Source of the DNA: Gammaproteobacteria bacterium
Lineage (GTDB): Bacteria > Pseudomonadota > Gammaproteobacteria > SZUA-229
NCBI GenBank assembly: GCA_029882355.1
Contig: JAOUKV010000021.1
Location: 1-56,792, forward strand
Reading direction: 5' to 3'
DNA: 56,792 bases
Shown: piece by piece, positions 11,443 to 21,621 of the stretch
How positions within the stretch are numbered: position 1 is the first letter of the stretch
Layout: each line of letters starts with the position of its first letter
Program-made: the position numbers and the translations under genes
Notes under the pieces: model-generated
Told to the model about the DNA's origin: nothing
Database searches by the model: none
What the model saw: the letters and a program-made list of their open reading frames with translations, nothing else

Positions 11443-11628
11443 TCAGATCTCCTCGACTGAAAGCATATAATAAGCTTTGTTTATCATGCCACGGTTCTCA
11501 GGTGTATCAATCACCGTCACGGTATGGTGCGTACGACGCAAACCAAGACCACGGACACAAGCCTTATGTGATGGTAATCGACCTATTACGCTCTTTACCA
11601 ATGTTACTTTGAGTTCTTTGTTTGCCAC
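11443..11628 (-). CDS. rpmD: 50S ribosomal protein L30
   Basis: Small large-subunit protein, 61 residues ([20 protein letters not shown], then [20 protein letters not shown]). Length and sequence match the bacterial L30 family. Lies between rpsE (9 bases upstream) and rplO (2 bases downstream). Confidence 0.98.
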   Translation of the reverse strand: MANKELKVTLVKSVIGRLPSHKACVRGLGLRRTHHTVTVIDTPENRGMINKAYYMLSVEEI

Positions 11629-11637
11629 AATCGTTAC

Positions 11638-12147
11638 CTAACCAATTATTTCTTCGATTTTCTTGCCACGTTTTGCTGCAACATAAGAAGGTGATGACAT
11701 TGATGTCAGACCATTAATTGTTGCACGCACCACATTAATAGGGTTACGTGTACCGTTAATTTTAGCTAGTACGTTTTTAACACCAACAGCTTCAAATACT
11801 GCTCGCATCGCACCGCCTGCAATAATACCAGTACCTTCTGAAGCCGGCTGCATATAAACATTAGCGGCACCATGAATACCTGTAATCGCATGCTGCAAGG
11901 TATCATTATTCAAATCTACCTTTTGCATATTCTTTCTGGCTTTATCCATTGCTTTTTGAATGGCTAAGGGCACTTCTTTTGCCTTACCATAACCAAAACC
12001 GATTGTTCCATTACCGTCACCAACGACTGTTAATGCTGTAAAACCAAACTGACGACCACCTTTAACTACTTTTGCAACACGATTAACTGCTACCAGTTTC
12101 TCAATGAAGTCGTCTTTTTTCTCTGCGCGTGAATCTGTTTTTGCCAT
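11638..12147 (-). CDS. rpsE: 30S ribosomal protein S5
   Basis: Small-subunit body protein at the mRNA entry channel; with S4 it affects decoding accuracy. 169 residues. The N-terminal double-stranded-RNA-binding fold contains [20 protein letters not shown] and [19 protein letters not shown]. The C-terminal part has [10 protein letters not shown]. No unusual residues were noticed in the accuracy region. Confidence 0.99.
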   Translation of the reverse strand: MAKTDSRAEKKDDFIEKLVAVNRVAKVVKGGRQFGFTALTVVGDGNGTIGFGYGKAKEVPLAIQKAMDKARKNMQKVDLNNDTLQHAITGIHGAANVYMQPASEGTGIIAGGAMRAVFEAVGVKNVLAKINGTRNPINVVRATINGLTSMSSPSYVAAKRGKKIEEIIG

Positions 12148-12159
12148 TATAAAATCCTA

Positions 12160-12516
12160 TTAGAACTCCAAGCCATTTTCACGAGCAGCATCAGCTAAAG
12201 CTTTAACCCTGCCATGAAACTTGAAACCAGAACGATCAAATGCGACCGTAGTAATTCCAGCTGATTTTGATTTGTCTGCAATTGCCTTACCTACTGCTGC
12301 TGCTGCATCAATATTGCCGGTATATTTGAGATCTGCAGCCACATCTTTTTGCAGTGTTGATGCGCTAGCAACAACTTTATTATCATCAGCAGAGATAACC
12401 TGTGCATAGATATGTCGTGGTGTACGATGCACGCTAAGGCGATGAGCACCAAGCTCACTAATCTTAGCTCTAGTTTTCTTTTGTCTGCGTAATCTATTCG
12501 ATTTCTTTAAATTCAT
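12160..12516 (-). CDS. rplR: 50S ribosomal protein L18
   Basis: 5S rRNA-binding protein of the central protuberance. 118 residues with the basic N-terminus [19 protein letters not shown] and the conserved C-terminal block [20 protein letters not shown]. Sits between rplF (29 bases upstream) and rpsE (12 bases downstream), as in other spc operons. Confidence 0.99.
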   Translation of the reverse strand: MNLKKSNRLRRQKKTRAKISELGAHRLSVHRTPRHIYAQVISADDNKVVASASTLQKDVAADLKYTGNIDAAAAVGKAIADKSKSAGITTVAFDRSGFKFHGRVKALADAARENGLEF

Positions 12517-12545
12517 CGTATCGTCTCTTTCACTTTCGATTGACG

Positions 12546-13079
12546 TTATTTCTTCTTAGCTTCTTTACGAAGCACGCGCTCATCTGAATAACGGACACCC
12601 TTACCTTTATAAGGCTCTGGCGGACGATAAGCACGTATCTCAGCTGATACCTGACCAACTTTTTGTTTATCCGATCCTTTAACTACAATCTCTGTCTGAC
12701 TTGGAGTCTCGATGGTAATTCCTTCAGGAATGGCATAATTTACAGGATGCGAAAAACCTAAAGAGAGATTAAGAACATTACCCTGCGCTTGTGCACGATA
12801 ACCAATACCTACCAGCGTTAGTTTTTTTTCAAAACCCTGAGAAACACCGATAACTATATTATTGGTTAATGAACGCATAGTTCCAGCCATTGAGACAGAA
12901 CCAGAAACGCCTTCTCTTCCAGAAAACTGAAGCTCACTGTCATTTTTTTCGACGGTGACTTTTTCGTTCACATCAATGGACATTTGACCATTTTTTCCTT
13001 TTACAGAAACTGTCTGACCATTAACACTGACTTCAACGCCAGTTGGTATTTCTACCGGTTTATTTGCTATTCGTGACAT
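12546..13079 (-). CDS. rplF: 50S ribosomal protein L6
   Basis: Large-subunit protein near the sarcin-ricin loop, with a tandemly repeated fold. 177 residues: [20 protein letters not shown] at the start and the signature [20 protein letters not shown] at the C-terminus. Eight bases after rpsH. Confidence 0.99.
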   Translation of the reverse strand: MSRIANKPVEIPTGVEVSVNGQTVSVKGKNGQMSIDVNEKVTVEKNDSELQFSGREGVSGSVSMAGTMRSLTNNIVIGVSQGFEKKLTLVGIGYRAQAQGNVLNLSLGFSHPVNYAIPEGITIETPSQTEIVVKGSDKQKVGQVSAEIRAYRPPEPYKGKGVRYSDERVLRKEAKKK

Positions 13080-13087
13080 CGTTCAAC

Positions 13088-13477
13088 CTATGATATTGTG
13101 CAAAGCACTTCGCCGCCATGACCCGCTGTGCGAGCCTGACTATCTGTCATTAAACCTGCTGATGTTGAAACAATCGCAACACCCAGACCATTCAACACCT
13201 TAGGTAATTCATCATTACCTTTATAGATACGTAAACCTGGACGACTAACGCGCTGAATCTTTTCAATTACAGGACGACCTTCAAAATATTTTAATGTAAC
13301 AGTAAGCACTGGCTTACTATCTTCGCTGACAGAATAACCTGCTACATAACCTTCTGCTTTCATGACTTCTACAATTGCAATCTTTGCTTTTGAAGAAGGC
13401 ATAGCCACATCAGCTTTACCCGCTGATTGACCATTACGGATACGTGTTAGCAAATCTGCTATTGGATCTGACATCAT
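13088..13477 (-). CDS. rpsH: 30S ribosomal protein S8
   Basis: Central-domain assembly protein; in E. coli it also represses the spc operon by binding mRNA at rplE. 129 residues ([14 protein letters not shown] at the N-terminus, [20 protein letters not shown] at the C-terminus). Two adjacent ATG codons could serve as start; the first (13475-13477) is better spaced from the upstream AAGGT. An S8 operator was not identified by eye. Confidence 0.99.
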   Translation of the reverse strand: MMSDPIADLLTRIRNGQSAGKADVAMPSSKAKIAIVEVMKAEGYVAGYSVSEDSKPVLTVTLKYFEGRPVIEKIQRVSRPGLRIYKGNDELPKVLNGLGVAIVSTSAGLMTDSQARTAGHGGEVLCTIS

Positions 13478-13493
13478 AATCGTTTACCTTTTC

Positions 13494-13799
13494 CTACCAG
13501 CTAGCCTTAACAAGGCCAGGAATGTCTCCGCGCATAGCTGCTTCACGCAACTTATTTCTGCAAAGACCAAATTTTCTATATACACCATGAGGGCGACCAG
13601 TTATACGACAACGATTGCGTTGCCTTGCAGCAGCCGAGTCTCTTGGCAACATCTGCAACGTTTTTTGAGCTGCCATTTTTTCATCAAAACTAGCTTCTTG
13701 GTCATTAAGCACAGAACGTAGCTCAGTACGTTTTGTCGCATACTTCTTAATTAGGCAAGTACGCTTTTTTTCGCGCATTTTCATTGATACCTTAGCCAT
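13494..13799 (-). CDS. rpsN: 30S ribosomal protein S14, zinc-free long form
   Basis: Head protein of the small subunit. 101 residues, so the long C- form; the short zinc form is about 61. The signature [20 protein letters not shown] is followed by [19 protein letters not shown]. No CxxC zinc knuckles are present. Starts two bases after the rplE stop. Confidence 0.99.
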   Translation of the reverse strand: MAKVSMKMREKKRTCLIKKYATKRTELRSVLNDQEASFDEKMAAQKTLQMLPRDSAAARQRNRCRITGRPHGVYRKFGLCRNKLREAAMRGDIPGLVKASW

Positions 13800-13801
13800 A
13801 T

Positions 13802-14347
13802 CTAGTCTCTACCCTTGAATGGAAAATTAAATGCGGTCAATAATGCGCGACCACCTTCGTCATCAGCTGCACTTGTTGTAATACAAATATCCATTCCACG
13901 GATTTTATCAATTTTATCGTACTCAATTTCCGGGAAGATAATTTGCTCTTTAACACCCATGCTGTAATTACCACGACCATCAAAAGATTTAGGATTTAAT
14001 CCTCGGAAATCTCGAATACGCGGAATAGCGATTGTAACCAGCCTGTCCAGAAAGTCGTACATCTGATCATTTCGCAAAGTAACTTTACAACCGATAGGAT
14101 AGCCATCACGTACTTTAAAAGCAGCAACAGATTTTCGTGCCAGAGTTGTAACAGGTTTTTGACCTGTCAACTTCTCCATATCTGCTAGCGCATGCTCTAA
14201 AACTTTTTTGTCGCCAATCGCTTCACCAACACCCATGTTAATAGTAACCTTCTCAATACGAGGTACTTGCATGATATTTTTAAAGCCGCTCTCAGCCATC
14301 AATTTCTTGACGATTGTTTCGCGATAATATTGTTCTAATCTTGCCAT
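13802..14347 (-). CDS. rplE: 50S ribosomal protein L5
   Basis: 5S rRNA binder that contacts P-site tRNA. 181 residues, with [20 protein letters not shown] near the start and [20 protein letters not shown] in the C-terminal half. The first gene after rplX; in E. coli the S8 control site overlaps this start. Confidence 0.99.
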   Translation of the reverse strand: MARLEQYYRETIVKKLMAESGFKNIMQVPRIEKVTINMGVGEAIGDKKVLEHALADMEKLTGQKPVTTLARKSVAAFKVRDGYPIGCKVTLRNDQMYDFLDRLVTIAIPRIRDFRGLNPKSFDGRGNYSMGVKEQIIFPEIEYDKIDKIRGMDICITTSAADDEGGRALLTAFNFPFKGRD

Positions 14348-14357
14348 TTTCTATTAC

Positions 14358-14675
14358 CTAAACGTCTACTACTTCGCCATTTGACTTGAAATAACGAACT
14401 TTACGTCCATCTTCCAGAACCTTAAAACCAACTCGATCACCTTTGTTAGTCATAGGGTTAAACAGCATGATATTTGAAATATGCAGTGGCATTTCTTTCT
14501 CGATAATACCGCCTTCAATTCCTTGCATAGGATTAGCTTTAGTATGCTTCTTAGCCATGTTTACAGCTTCAATCAATACTCGATCATCAGTAGCCACATT
14601 AAGAACGGTACCTTGACGGCCCTTATCCTTACCACTAATAACAATGACCTGATCGCCTTTACGAATTCTATTCAT
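14358..14675 (-). CDS. rplX: 50S ribosomal protein L24
   Basis: Assembly initiator protein that binds the 5' end of 23S rRNA. 105 residues with the KOW motif [20 protein letters not shown] at the N-terminus. 12 bases after rplN. Confidence 0.99.
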   Translation of the reverse strand: MNRIRKGDQVIVISGKDKGRQGTVLNVATDDRVLIEAVNMAKKHTKANPMQGIEGGIIEKEMPLHISNIMLFNPMTNKGDRVGFKVLEDGRKVRYFKSNGEVVDV

Positions 14676-14687
14676 CTCAAACTCCCG

Positions 14688-15056
14688 CTACAGCACTTCT
14701 GGTGCAAGCGAAATGATTTTCATAAATCGCTCATTTCTTAGCTCACGTGTAACGGGGCCAAAGATACGAGTACCAATAGGCTGCAAATTTGCATTCAACA
14801 AGACAGCAGCATTCGAATCAAAGCGAATTACTGAACCGTCATTTCTACGAATACCTTTTGCAGTGCGAACTACAACAGCATTGTAGACTTCGCCTTTTTT
14901 AACTTTACCGCGAGGTATAGCATCTTTAATGCTAACCTTTATTACATCACCAACGCCAGCATAACGACGATGTGAACCGCCCAACACTTTGATGCACATC
15001 ACTCTGCGAGCACCACTGTTGTCGGCAGCATTCAATATTGTTTGCATCTGAATCAT
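14688..15056 (-). CDS. rplN: 50S ribosomal protein L14
   Basis: Interface protein that forms an intersubunit bridge. 122 residues ([20 protein letters not shown], then [19 protein letters not shown] and [20 protein letters not shown]). It is the first gene of the spc block, only 24 bases after rpsQ, so no separate promoter space is visible. Confidence 0.99.
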   Translation of the reverse strand: MIQMQTILNAADNSGARRVMCIKVLGGSHRRYAGVGDVIKVSIKDAIPRGKVKKGEVYNAVVVRTAKGIRRNDGSVIRFDSNAAVLLNANLQPIGTRIFGPVTRELRNERFMKIISLAPEVL

Positions 15057-15080
15057 GATTGCTTCCTGTAATTCTTTCTA

Positions 15081-15359
15081 TTAAACCGCAGTGGACTTTT
15101 CAACAACTTCAACTAAATTCCAGGATTTAGTTTTAGATATTGGTCGACACTGCTCGATAACGACGACATCACCTTTGCCACATTCATTATTTTCATCATG
15201 AACATGTAACTTAGTTGAGCGTGTAATGTACTTGCCATAAACAGGATGCTTAATGCGACGTTCAATCATAACCGTCACAGTCTTATCCATTGCGTCACTC
15301 GTTACTGAACCAGTCAGCGTACGTTGTGATTTTTCAGCCTTATTTTCTGAAGCTGCCAT
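15081..15359 (-). CDS. rpsQ: 30S ribosomal protein S17
   Basis: Primary 16S rRNA-binding protein of the body. 92 residues; [20 protein letters not shown] and [20 protein letters not shown] are diagnostic. Its ATG overlaps the rpmC stop by one base (TAATG), so translation is probably coupled. Last gene of the S10 block. Confidence 0.99.
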   Translation of the reverse strand: MAASENKAEKSQRTLTGSVTSDAMDKTVTVMIERRIKHPVYGKYITRSTKLHVHDENNECGKGDVVVIEQCRPISKTKSWNLVEVVEKSTAV

Positions 15360-15559
15360 TATTTATTACCTGCTTTCTTTTCATTAAGCACTGTTTTTAC
15401 ACGTGCAATGTTATGCTTAGCCACAGAAAACAAATGTGTTTTTGGAGCATTACCTGAACCCATTTGCATGCGAAGACTAAACTGCTCGCGTCGCAAATTG
15501 ATCAATTCTTTATTCAAGTCCTCAACGGACATTTCTCTATATTCTTGTGCAGTCGACAT
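15359..15559 (-). CDS. rpmC: 50S ribosomal protein L29
   Basis: Protein at the polypeptide exit that helps form the docking site for trigger factor and SRP. 66 residues, largely a helical hairpin ([20 protein letters not shown]). Overlaps both neighbours by one base: its ATG shares the last base of the rplP stop, and its stop shares a base with the rpsQ start. Confidence 0.98.
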   Translation of the reverse strand: MSTAQEYREMSVEDLNKELINLRREQFSLRMQMGSGNAPKTHLFSVAKHNIARVKTVLNEKKAGNK

Positions 15560-15972
15560 TACATCACCGTCCGAGATACAAATACTGTTTTAATCGGCAA
15601 TTTAGCTGCTGCCAGCTTAAATGCTTCTCTTGCTAATTCTTCTGATACGCCTTCCATTTCGTACATTACAAAACCAGGCTGAACTTTTGCTACCCAGTGA
15701 TCAACATTTCCTTTACCCTTACCCATACGAACTTCTAAGGGCTTAGCTGAAATCGGAACATCAGGAAATACACGAATCCAGATTTTTCCACCACGTTTAA
15801 TATGACGAGTCATGGCGCGACGAGCCGCTTCAATCTGACGCGCACTAACACGTCCACGAGCAGCTGCTTTTAAGCCAAACTCACCAAAACTAACTCTATT
15901 ACCGTTTTGCGCAAGACCACGGTTCTTACCCTTGAACTGCTTACGGAATTTTGTACGTTTAGGTTGTAACAC
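15559..15972 (-). CDS. rplP: 50S ribosomal protein L16
   Basis: Large-subunit protein near the A site and needed for peptidyl-transferase centre assembly. 137 residues: [39 protein letters not shown], and the Arg-containing loop [19 protein letters not shown]. Coupled to rpmC through a one-base overlap. Confidence 0.99.
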   Translation of the reverse strand: MLQPKRTKFRKQFKGKNRGLAQNGNRVSFGEFGLKAAARGRVSARQIEAARRAMTRHIKRGGKIWIRVFPDVPISAKPLEVRMGKGKGNVDHWVAKVQPGFVMYEMEGVSEELAREAFKLAAAKLPIKTVFVSRTVM

Positions 15973-16000
15973 TTATATATCCTCTATTCTCTAACAGCAA

Positions 16001-16684
16001 TTAGCCAGCTGCATTTGCAGGTGCTTTTGAGTCATCTCTGTTATGAAAATCAAAAACTTCGCCCTTATAGATCCAAACCTTCACACCTATAATGCCGTAA
16101 GTCGTATTTGCTTCAGCAAAACCATAATCGATGTCAGCACGCAAAGTATGCAAAGGTACACGACCTTCATGATACTGCTCACTTCGAGCAATCTCTGCGC
16201 CATTCAAACGACCGCCTATTTTAATTTTTATACCCTGAGCACCCATACGCATAGTGTTCTGAATTGAACGCTTCATTGCACGGCGGAACATAACACGACG
16301 CTCCAACTGCTGGGTAATTCCTTCTGCAACTAATTGCGCATCCAGCTCAGGTTTACGAATTTCTTCAATACTAAGCTTCACATTATTAATGTGCATATCA
16401 GCAATCTTTGCTACTTGCTGACGCAAGATTTCTATATCCGCACCTTTCTTACCAATAACAACACCAGGCCTGGCCGTGTGGATTGTTACGTGACATGAAC
16501 GAGTTGGACGCTGAATCTGAATTCGACTAATACTTGCACTTGCAAGTTTTTCTCTCAAATATTCACGGATCTTAAGATCTGCATTTAAAAGATCAGGGAA
16601 GTCCGCTGTTGAGGCGTACCACTTTGAACTCCAGTCCGCAGAAATACCAAGACGAATACCTACAGGATGTACTTTTTGTCCCAT
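16001..16684 (-). CDS. rpsC: 30S ribosomal protein S3
   Basis: Head protein at the mRNA entry tunnel with helicase function. 227 residues: [20 protein letters not shown] at the start; a KH domain with [18 protein letters not shown]; then the C-terminal domain with [21 protein letters not shown] short tail follows. Confidence 0.99.
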   Translation of the reverse strand: MGQKVHPVGIRLGISADWSSKWYASTADFPDLLNADLKIREYLREKLASASISRIQIQRPTRSCHVTIHTARPGVVIGKKGADIEILRQQVAKIADMHINNVKLSIEEIRKPELDAQLVAEGITQQLERRVMFRRAMKRSIQNTMRMGAQGIKIKIGGRLNGAEIARSEQYHEGRVPLHTLRADIDYGFAEANTTYGIIGVKVWIYKGEVFDFHNRDDSKAPANAAG

Positions 16685-16699
16685 TAAACCGTTCTCTCT

Positions 16700-17032
16700 T
16701 TAGCGATCTGCAACACAAACCGTAATATGGCTTGTACGCTTCAAAATTCTGTTAGCACGACCTTTTGCTCTAGGTCGAATACGTTTCATAGTTGGACCTT
16801 CATCCACCATGACCTTAGAAACTCTCAACTCGTCTATATCAGCACCTTCGTTATGCTCAGCATTGGCGATGGCAGACTCTAATATTGTCTTCATAAGATC
16901 AGAAGACTTGGTTACGCCGAATGTCAAAGCTGTTAACGCTGCCTCAACTGGTAAACCTCTAATTTGGTCTGCAACCAATCGACACTTTTGTGCAGATATA
17001 CGAGCGAATCTATGTTTTGCTACTACTTCCAC
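16700..17032 (-). CDS. rplV: 50S ribosomal protein L22, GTG start
   Basis: Protein lining the exit tunnel, whose beta-hairpin is where macrolide-resistance changes occur. Start placed at the GTG 17030-17032. The product is then 110 residues beginning M-E-V-V-A-K-H-R, which lines up with E. coli METIAKHR and gives the same length. AAGGTGAT, a strong match to the anti-Shine-Dalgarno complement, precedes this GTG by 4 bases. An ATG 10 codons upstream (17060-17062) also opens the frame, but lies inside rpsS and has no ribosome site. With the GTG, only four bases separate rplV from the rpsS stop. Confidence 0.95.
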   Translation of the reverse strand: MEVVAKHRFARISAQKCRLVADQIRGLPVEAALTALTFGVTKSSDLMKTILESAIANAEHNEGADIDELRVSKVMVDEGPTMKRIRPRAKGRANRILKRTSHITVCVADR

Positions 17033-17036
17033 AATA

Positions 17037-17309
17037 TCACCTTGACTTTTTATCAGCGACATGACCTTTGTAAGTACGGGTTAAAGAAAACTCACCCAAC
17101 TTATGCCCAACCATATTCTCATTAATTAATACTGGTACGTGTTGACGACCATTATGCACAGCAATCGTCAGACCAACCATTTCAGGAAACACCGTTGAAC
17201 GGCGAGACCATGTTTTTATCGGCTTACGGTCATTAGCTGCTGCAGCTTTTGTAACCTTGTCCAACAGGTGATGATCAATAAATGGACCTTTTTTTAATGA
17301 ACGTGGCAC
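17037..17309 (-). CDS. rpsS: 30S ribosomal protein S19
   Basis: Head protein paired with S13. 90 residues ([39 protein letters not shown] and [19 protein letters not shown]). Its last codons and stop overlap the ribosome-binding sequence of rplV. Confidence 0.99.
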   Translation of the reverse strand: MPRSLKKGPFIDHHLLDKVTKAAAANDRKPIKTWSRRSTVFPEMVGLTIAVHNGRQHVPVLINENMVGHKLGEFSLTRTYKGHVADKKSR

Positions 17310-17340
17310 TATATATCCTCTTTAAATCCTGTTGTATTTA

Positions 17341-18165
17341 TCACTTACTACGACGACGTAGACGCATATTATCTGTACGTTTATTAGATCTTGTACGATA
17401 CCCTTTGGTAGGTACACCCCATGGCGATACAGGATGACGACCACCTGATGTACGACCCTCACCACCACCATGTGGATGATCAACCGGGTTCATAACAACA
17501 CCACGAACCGTAGGACGTACACCTTTCCAGCGAGTAGCACCAGCCTTACCTAGTACACGCAGACCATGCTCAGAATTACCTACTTCACCAATGGTCGCTC
17601 TACAGTTAACATGAATCTTGCGCATCTCACCAGAACGAAGACGTAGAGTCACATACACCCCATCACGAGCCAATAGCTGGGCAGAAGTACCTGCGCTTCT
17701 TGCTATCTGCGCACCCTTACCTGGCTTCATCTCAATACAATGAATCTGTGTTCCGACAGGTATGTTGCTAAGAGGCAATGTATTGCCAAATTTAATTGGA
17801 GCTGCTGGACCAGAAATAAGCGAGTCACCTGCTTTAAGACCCTTTGGTGCGATCACGTAACGACGCTCACCATCTTTATATAGCAGCAACGCAAGATTGG
17901 CACTGCGATTCGGATCGTACTCAAGACGCTCAACAGTTGCAGGAATACCATCCTTATCGCGCTTAAAATCAACAATACGGTATCTTTGCTTGTGACCACC
18001 ACCAATATGGCGTGTGGTAATTCGACCGTTATTATTACGGCCACCACTCTTATTCTTACTTTCTGTAAGCGCACGAACTGGTGCGCCTTTATGCAATTCT
18101 TTATTTACAACCTTAACGACGAAACGACGCGCAGGTGATGTAGGTTTAGTTCTTACTAATGCCAT
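17341..18165 (-). CDS. rplB: 50S ribosomal protein L2
   Basis: Highly conserved protein close to the peptidyl-transferase centre. 274 residues from the ATG at 18163-18165 ([19 protein letters not shown]), which matches family N-termini and has GAGG upstream. A TTG five codons earlier is less likely. The signature [20 protein letters not shown] is near the C-terminus, including the conserved histidine of that loop. The tail ends RRRSK. Confidence 0.99.
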   Translation of the reverse strand: MALVRTKPTSPARRFVVKVVNKELHKGAPVRALTESKNKSGGRNNNGRITTRHIGGGHKQRYRIVDFKRDKDGIPATVERLEYDPNRSANLALLLYKDGERRYVIAPKGLKAGDSLISGPAAPIKFGNTLPLSNIPVGTQIHCIEMKPGKGAQIARSAGTSAQLLARDGVYVTLRLRSGEMRKIHVNCRATIGEVGNSEHGLRVLGKAGATRWKGVRPTVRGVVMNPVDHPHGGGEGRTSGGRHPVSPWGVPTKGYRTRSNKRTDNMRLRRRSK

Positions 18166-18192
18166 GATTAAAAGCCTCAAATACCCTTAGCG

Positions 18193-18489
18193 CTAGCTAA
18201 CACTAGCAAGATCAACATCATTACCTTCAACCAAGGTAACGTAAGCTTTACGCAAATCGGAACGTTTACCTAAACGTCCACCGAAGCGCTTCACCTTGCC
18301 TTTAACATTCATAATTCGAACCTTTTCAACTTTAACCTTGAAAAGTTCCTCTACTGCCTGCTTAACTTCAATTTTAGTCGCATCACTAGCGACCTTGAAG
18401 ATATGCTGATTTTGCTCTTCAGCCAGCAATGTACCTTTTTCAGAAACATGCGGCGAAACTATAACTTGATACAAACGTTCTTGGTTCAT
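18193..18489 (-). CDS. rplW: 50S ribosomal protein L23
   Basis: Exit-tunnel protein and main docking site for trigger factor and SRP. The ATG at 18487-18489 ([20 protein letters not shown], 98 residues) overlaps the rplD stop as ATGA and has GAGGAA at a good distance. A start three codons upstream would lack that spacing. Core motifs [19 protein letters not shown] and [16 protein letters not shown] are seen. Confidence 0.97.
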   Translation of the reverse strand: MNQERLYQVIVSPHVSEKGTLLAEEQNQHIFKVASDATKIEVKQAVEELFKVKVEKVRIMNVKGKVKRFGGRLGKRSDLRKAYVTLVEGNDVDLASVS

Positions 18490-19091
18490 GACAACCATTC
18501 CTCGATAGCGCGCACAGCACCAACCGTAATAACAACATCATCATAAGCAACCAGACTAACGGGCGAAAGACCCACTATATCTGTAACTTCAACAAAGTGA
18601 AGATTTCTTGCAGACAGATATAATTTTTCATCACCAGTTTCGGTAACAATCAATGTTTTGTTCACGCCTAATTCACTAAGCTTTGCAAGCAACTGCTTAG
18701 TTTTTGGCGCATCAACAGTAATGTCATCAACAACCCTGAGACGCTCACTACGAACAAGCTCAGAGAAGATAGAACGAATACCTGCACGATACATCTTTTT
18801 ATTTAGTTTTTGAGAATGATCTCTTGGCTGGGCAGCAAAAGTAACACCACCACTACGCCACAAGGGGCTTCGGATAGTACCAGCACGAGCACGCCCACCA
18901 CCTTTTTGATTCCAGGGCTTAGCACCACCGCCACGCACGGCGGCACGATTCTTCTGAGCCTTTGTTCCAGATCTAGCGCCCGCTAAGTACGCAGTCACCA
19001 ACTGATGAACAAGACTTTCTTTATAGTCAGAAGCAAACACTGCGTCAGACACAGCGATCATTTCTTTACTGTTATGTAACTGAAGTTCCAT
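18486..19091 (-). CDS. rplD: 50S ribosomal protein L4
   Basis: Tunnel-lining protein; in E. coli it is the autogenous regulator of the S10 operon at both transcription and translation. 201 residues with the basic tunnel loop [20 protein letters not shown] and [20 protein letters not shown]. If L4 control is conserved here, the likely target is the leader-like space before rplC (see 19775-20033) rather than a leader before rpsJ. Confidence 0.99.
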   Translation of the reverse strand: MELQLHNSKEMIAVSDAVFASDYKESLVHQLVTAYLAGARSGTKAQKNRAAVRGGGAKPWNQKGGGRARAGTIRSPLWRSGGVTFAAQPRDHSQKLNKKMYRAGIRSIFSELVRSERLRVVDDITVDAPKTKQLLAKLSELGVNKTLIVTETGDEKLYLSARNLHFVEVTDIVGLSPVSLVAYDDVVITVGAVRAIEEWLS

Positions 19092-19132
19092 TATTAATCT
19101 CTTCTAATAATCTCTAACTTGAAACCTGAAAC

Positions 19133-19774
19133 TCAGGAAACCTTGACCGCAGAACTAACGACAACACTACCGCCCTTAGAACCTGGAATTGAACCCTTAA
19201 CCAACAACAAGCCGCGCTCAACATCAATTCTTACTAGCTCAAGCGACTGAATGGTGCGGTTTCTGTCACCCATGTGGCCAGACATCTTCTTACCCTTAAT
19301 AACTCGACCAGGCGTTTGACACATACCAATCGAACCATTTGAACGATGCGACAAAGAGTTACCATGAGTAGCATCTTGCATAGAAAAGTTATGACGCTTA
19401 ATACCACCCTGAAAACCTTTACCAATTGTTTTACCGCTAACATCAACCTTCTGACCAGCTTCAAACATTTCCAGCGAGAGCTGGCCACCTACCGCAAGAT
19501 CACCGATTTCTTCAGAGTTAGCGCGAAATTCCCATAGACCACGACCTGCCTGAACACCTGCCTTGGCATAGTGGCCAGCCATCGCTTTAGTCACCCGGCT
19601 TGCGCGACGAGAACCTGTTGTTACCTGAATAGATTCATAACCATCTTTTTCAAGCGTTTTAATTTGAGTTACAAGGTTAGGCTGAACCTCAATCACACTC
19701 ACTGGAGTTGATTCACCATCTTCAGTAAAGATGCGCGTCATACCTAGTTTTGTACCAACAATACCAATTGCCAT
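19133..19774 (-). CDS. rplC: 50S ribosomal protein L3
   Basis: Assembly-initiating protein that reaches the peptidyl-transferase centre. Start at ATG 19772-19774 ([20 protein letters not shown], 213 residues). Four codons upstream another start is possible, but the family begins at this methionine. The loop [18 protein letters not shown] contains the glutamine that is methylated in E. coli. Upstream there is a long space instead of the usual short junction with rpsJ. Confidence 0.98.
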   Translation of the reverse strand: MAIGIVGTKLGMTRIFTEDGESTPVSVIEVQPNLVTQIKTLEKDGYESIQVTTGSRRASRVTKAMAGHYAKAGVQAGRGLWEFRANSEEIGDLAVGGQLSLEMFEAGQKVDVSGKTIGKGFQGGIKRHNFSMQDATHGNSLSHRSNGSIGMCQTPGRVIKGKKMSGHMGDRNRTIQSLELVRIDVERGLLLVKGSIPGSKGGSVVVSSAVKVS

Positions 19775-20027
19775 GTCGTATCCCACTTAAAGAGCCAGCC
19801 ACTTAAATACAAAGTAAAACCGGTCACTTAATCCCAGCATAAACCAGGACCAATAATTAAATTTTATATACCAAGCTTGCTATTAACACTTCCTAGCAGC
19901 TCAATGTTCTGTTTTCGCAGTATCCTGTAACAAAATCAGGACTTACGATAATAAGAGGTTTGCGCCGTAACTTTAAACAACCGACCTAAATTTAGAGATC
20001 TTATGTTAGCTAAGCAGCAAGCCACGC
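19775..20027 (-). promoter_or_regulatory. Candidate structured leader between rpsJ and rplC
   Basis: 287 bases without a gene lie between the rpsJ stop (20062) and the rplC start, in an operon whose other junctions are 0-61 bases. Downstream of a candidate promoter the minus-strand transcript could fold GTCCTG with CAGGAT (19937-19942 / 19922-19927), TGCTA with TAGCA (19894-19898 / 19878-19882), and ATTGGTC with GACCGGT (19848-19854 / 19819-19825). The last is followed by a U-rich run. This is a reasonable place for an L4-responsive leader; pairing is by eye and function is inferred. Confidence 0.45.
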
Positions 20028-20033
20028 ATTATA
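20028..20033 (-). promoter_or_regulatory. Candidate -10 box for rplC
   Basis: Minus-strand TATAAT, a perfect -10 hexamer, 28 bases after the rpsJ stop codon. Hexamers 16-18 bases upstream match TTGACA poorly, so strength is uncertain. It would give a leader of roughly 245 bases before rplC. Confidence 0.4.
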
Positions 20034-20061
20034 GCAGCAAATTTACTCTCAGTACTACTAC

Positions 20062-20379
20062 TTAGTTAAGTTTTATTTGCACATCTACACCTGCAGACAA
20101 ATCAAGCTTCATTAGAGCGTCAACAGTCTTGTCTGTAGGGTCAACAATATCAAGCATTCTCTTGTGCGTACGAATCTCATATTGATCACGTGCATCTTTA
20201 TTTACATGCGGAGAGATCAGAACAGTGAAACGCTCTTTCTTAGTTGGCAGTGGGATCGGACCCTTTACGTGAGCACCGGTTCTTTTTGCTGTTTCAACAA
20301 TTTCGCTAGCAGACTTATCGATCAGATGATGATCAAATGCCTTTAGACGAATTCGGATATGCTGATTTGTTTTTGCCAT
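20062..20379 (-). CDS. rpsJ: 30S ribosomal protein S10 / NusE
   Basis: Head protein of the small subunit; also NusE, which joins NusB in antitermination and binds NusG to couple transcription and translation. 105 residues with [40 protein letters not shown] and [20 protein letters not shown]. It begins six bases after the tuf stop, so it is part of the str transcript rather than the head of a separate S10 operon. Confidence 0.99.
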   Translation of the reverse strand: MAKTNQHIRIRLKAFDHHLIDKSASEIVETAKRTGAHVKGPIPLPTKKERFTVLISPHVNKDARDQYEIRTHKRMLDIVDPTDKTVDALMKLDLSAGVDVQIKLN

Positions 20380-20385
20380 AATTAA

Positions 20386-21576
20386 TTACTCAATAATTTT
20401 AGATACAACACCAGCACCAACGGTGCGGCCACCCTCACGAATCGCAAAGCGTAAGCCTTCTTCCATCGCAATTGGGTTAATCAAGGTCACTACCATTTTC
20501 ACGTTATCACCAGGCATAACCATTTCTACGCCTTCTGGAAGATCACATGCACCAGTTACATCCGTGGTACGGAAGTAGAACTGTGGACGGTAGTTGTTGA
20601 AGAATGGTGTGTGACGACCACCTTCATCTTTGCTCAGTACATAGACTTCGCATTCGAATTTTGTGTGCGGTTTTACGCTGCCGGGTTTACAACATACCTG
20701 GCCACGCTCTACTTCTTCACGTTTCAGACCACGTAGCAACAAACCGACGTTATCACCTGCTTCTCCACGATCCAGCAATTTGCGGAACATTTCTACACCG
20801 GTACACGTGGTACTTTGTGTATCGCGAATACCGACGATTTCTATTTCTTCACCAACGTTGACTACGCCACGCTCAATACGACCAGTTACTACTGTTCCAC
20901 GACCTGAGATTGAGAACACGTCCTCAACTGGCATTAGGAATGGCTGGTCAATGGCGCGTTCTGGCTGTGGAATATATTCATCCATGGCCGCAACCAATTT
21001 AAGCACTGATGGCACGCCGATCTCTGAGGTGTCGCCTTCTAACGCTTTCAGCGCTGAACCAACAATGATCGGAGTATCGTCGCCTGGGAAGTCATAAGCA
21101 TCCAATAACTCACGAAGCTCCATTTCGACTAATTCGATCAGCTCTTCATCATCAACCATGTCTGCCTTGTTCATGTACACCAGAACATAAGGCACGCCTA
21201 CCTGACGTGATAACAGGATGTGCTCACGCGTTTGTGGCATTGGGCCGTCTGCAGCTGAACATACCAGAATTGCGCCGTCCATTTGAGCCGCACCGGTAAT
21301 CATGTTCTTTACGTAGTCAGCATGCCCAGGACAGTCAACGTGTGCGTAGTGACGGCTTTCACTTTCATACTCTACGTGTGAGGTAGAGATGGTGATACCA
21401 CGTGCACGCTCTTCAGGTGCATTATCAATTTGATCAAATGCTTTAACTTCGCCACCCTGGGCTTCGGCCATTACTTTGGTCAAAGCAGCAGTCAGTGTTG
21501 TTTTACCATGATCCACGTGACCAATTGTGCCGACGTTTACATGGGGCTTGTTTCTTTCGAATTTTTCTTTAGACAT
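20386..21576 (-). CDS. tuf: Elongation factor Tu, copy 1 (str operon)
   Basis: GTPase that delivers aminoacyl-tRNA to the ribosomal A site. 396 residues. G motifs [14 protein letters not shown] and NKADMVDD; domain 2 starts near [19 protein letters not shown]. The product is identical to the copy at 36918-38108. By eye the DNA differs only in codons 2 and 3 (TCT AAA here, TCA AAG there), so conversion between copies is likely. It follows fusA by 45 bases, with GAAGG as ribosome site, as classic tufA does. Confidence 0.99.
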   Translation of the reverse strand: MSKEKFERNKPHVNVGTIGHVDHGKTTLTAALTKVMAEAQGGEVKAFDQIDNAPEERARGITISTSHVEYESESRHYAHVDCPGHADYVKNMITGAAQMDGAILVCSAADGPMPQTREHILLSRQVGVPYVLVYMNKADMVDDEELIELVEMELRELLDAYDFPGDDTPIIVGSALKALEGDTSEIGVPSVLKLVAAMDEYIPQPERAIDQPFLMPVEDVFSISGRGTVVTGRIERGVVNVGEEIEIVGIRDTQSTTCTGVEMFRKLLDRGEAGDNVGLLLRGLKREEVERGQVCCKPGSVKPHTKFECEVYVLSKDEGGRHTPFFNNYRPQFYFRTTDVTGACDLPEGVEMVMPGDNVKMVVTLINPIAMEEGLRFAIREGGRTVGAGVVSKIIE

Positions 21577-21621
21577 TGCTAATTACCTTCGTACTTAAAT
21601 TCCAGCCCCGGACATCCGGCA

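Noticed and set aside
20663-21097. 144-codon plus-strand frame inside tuf copy 1, repeated at 37195-37629
   Set aside because: Antisense shadow of EF-Tu; it recurs only because tuf is duplicated. No ribosome site or protein character.
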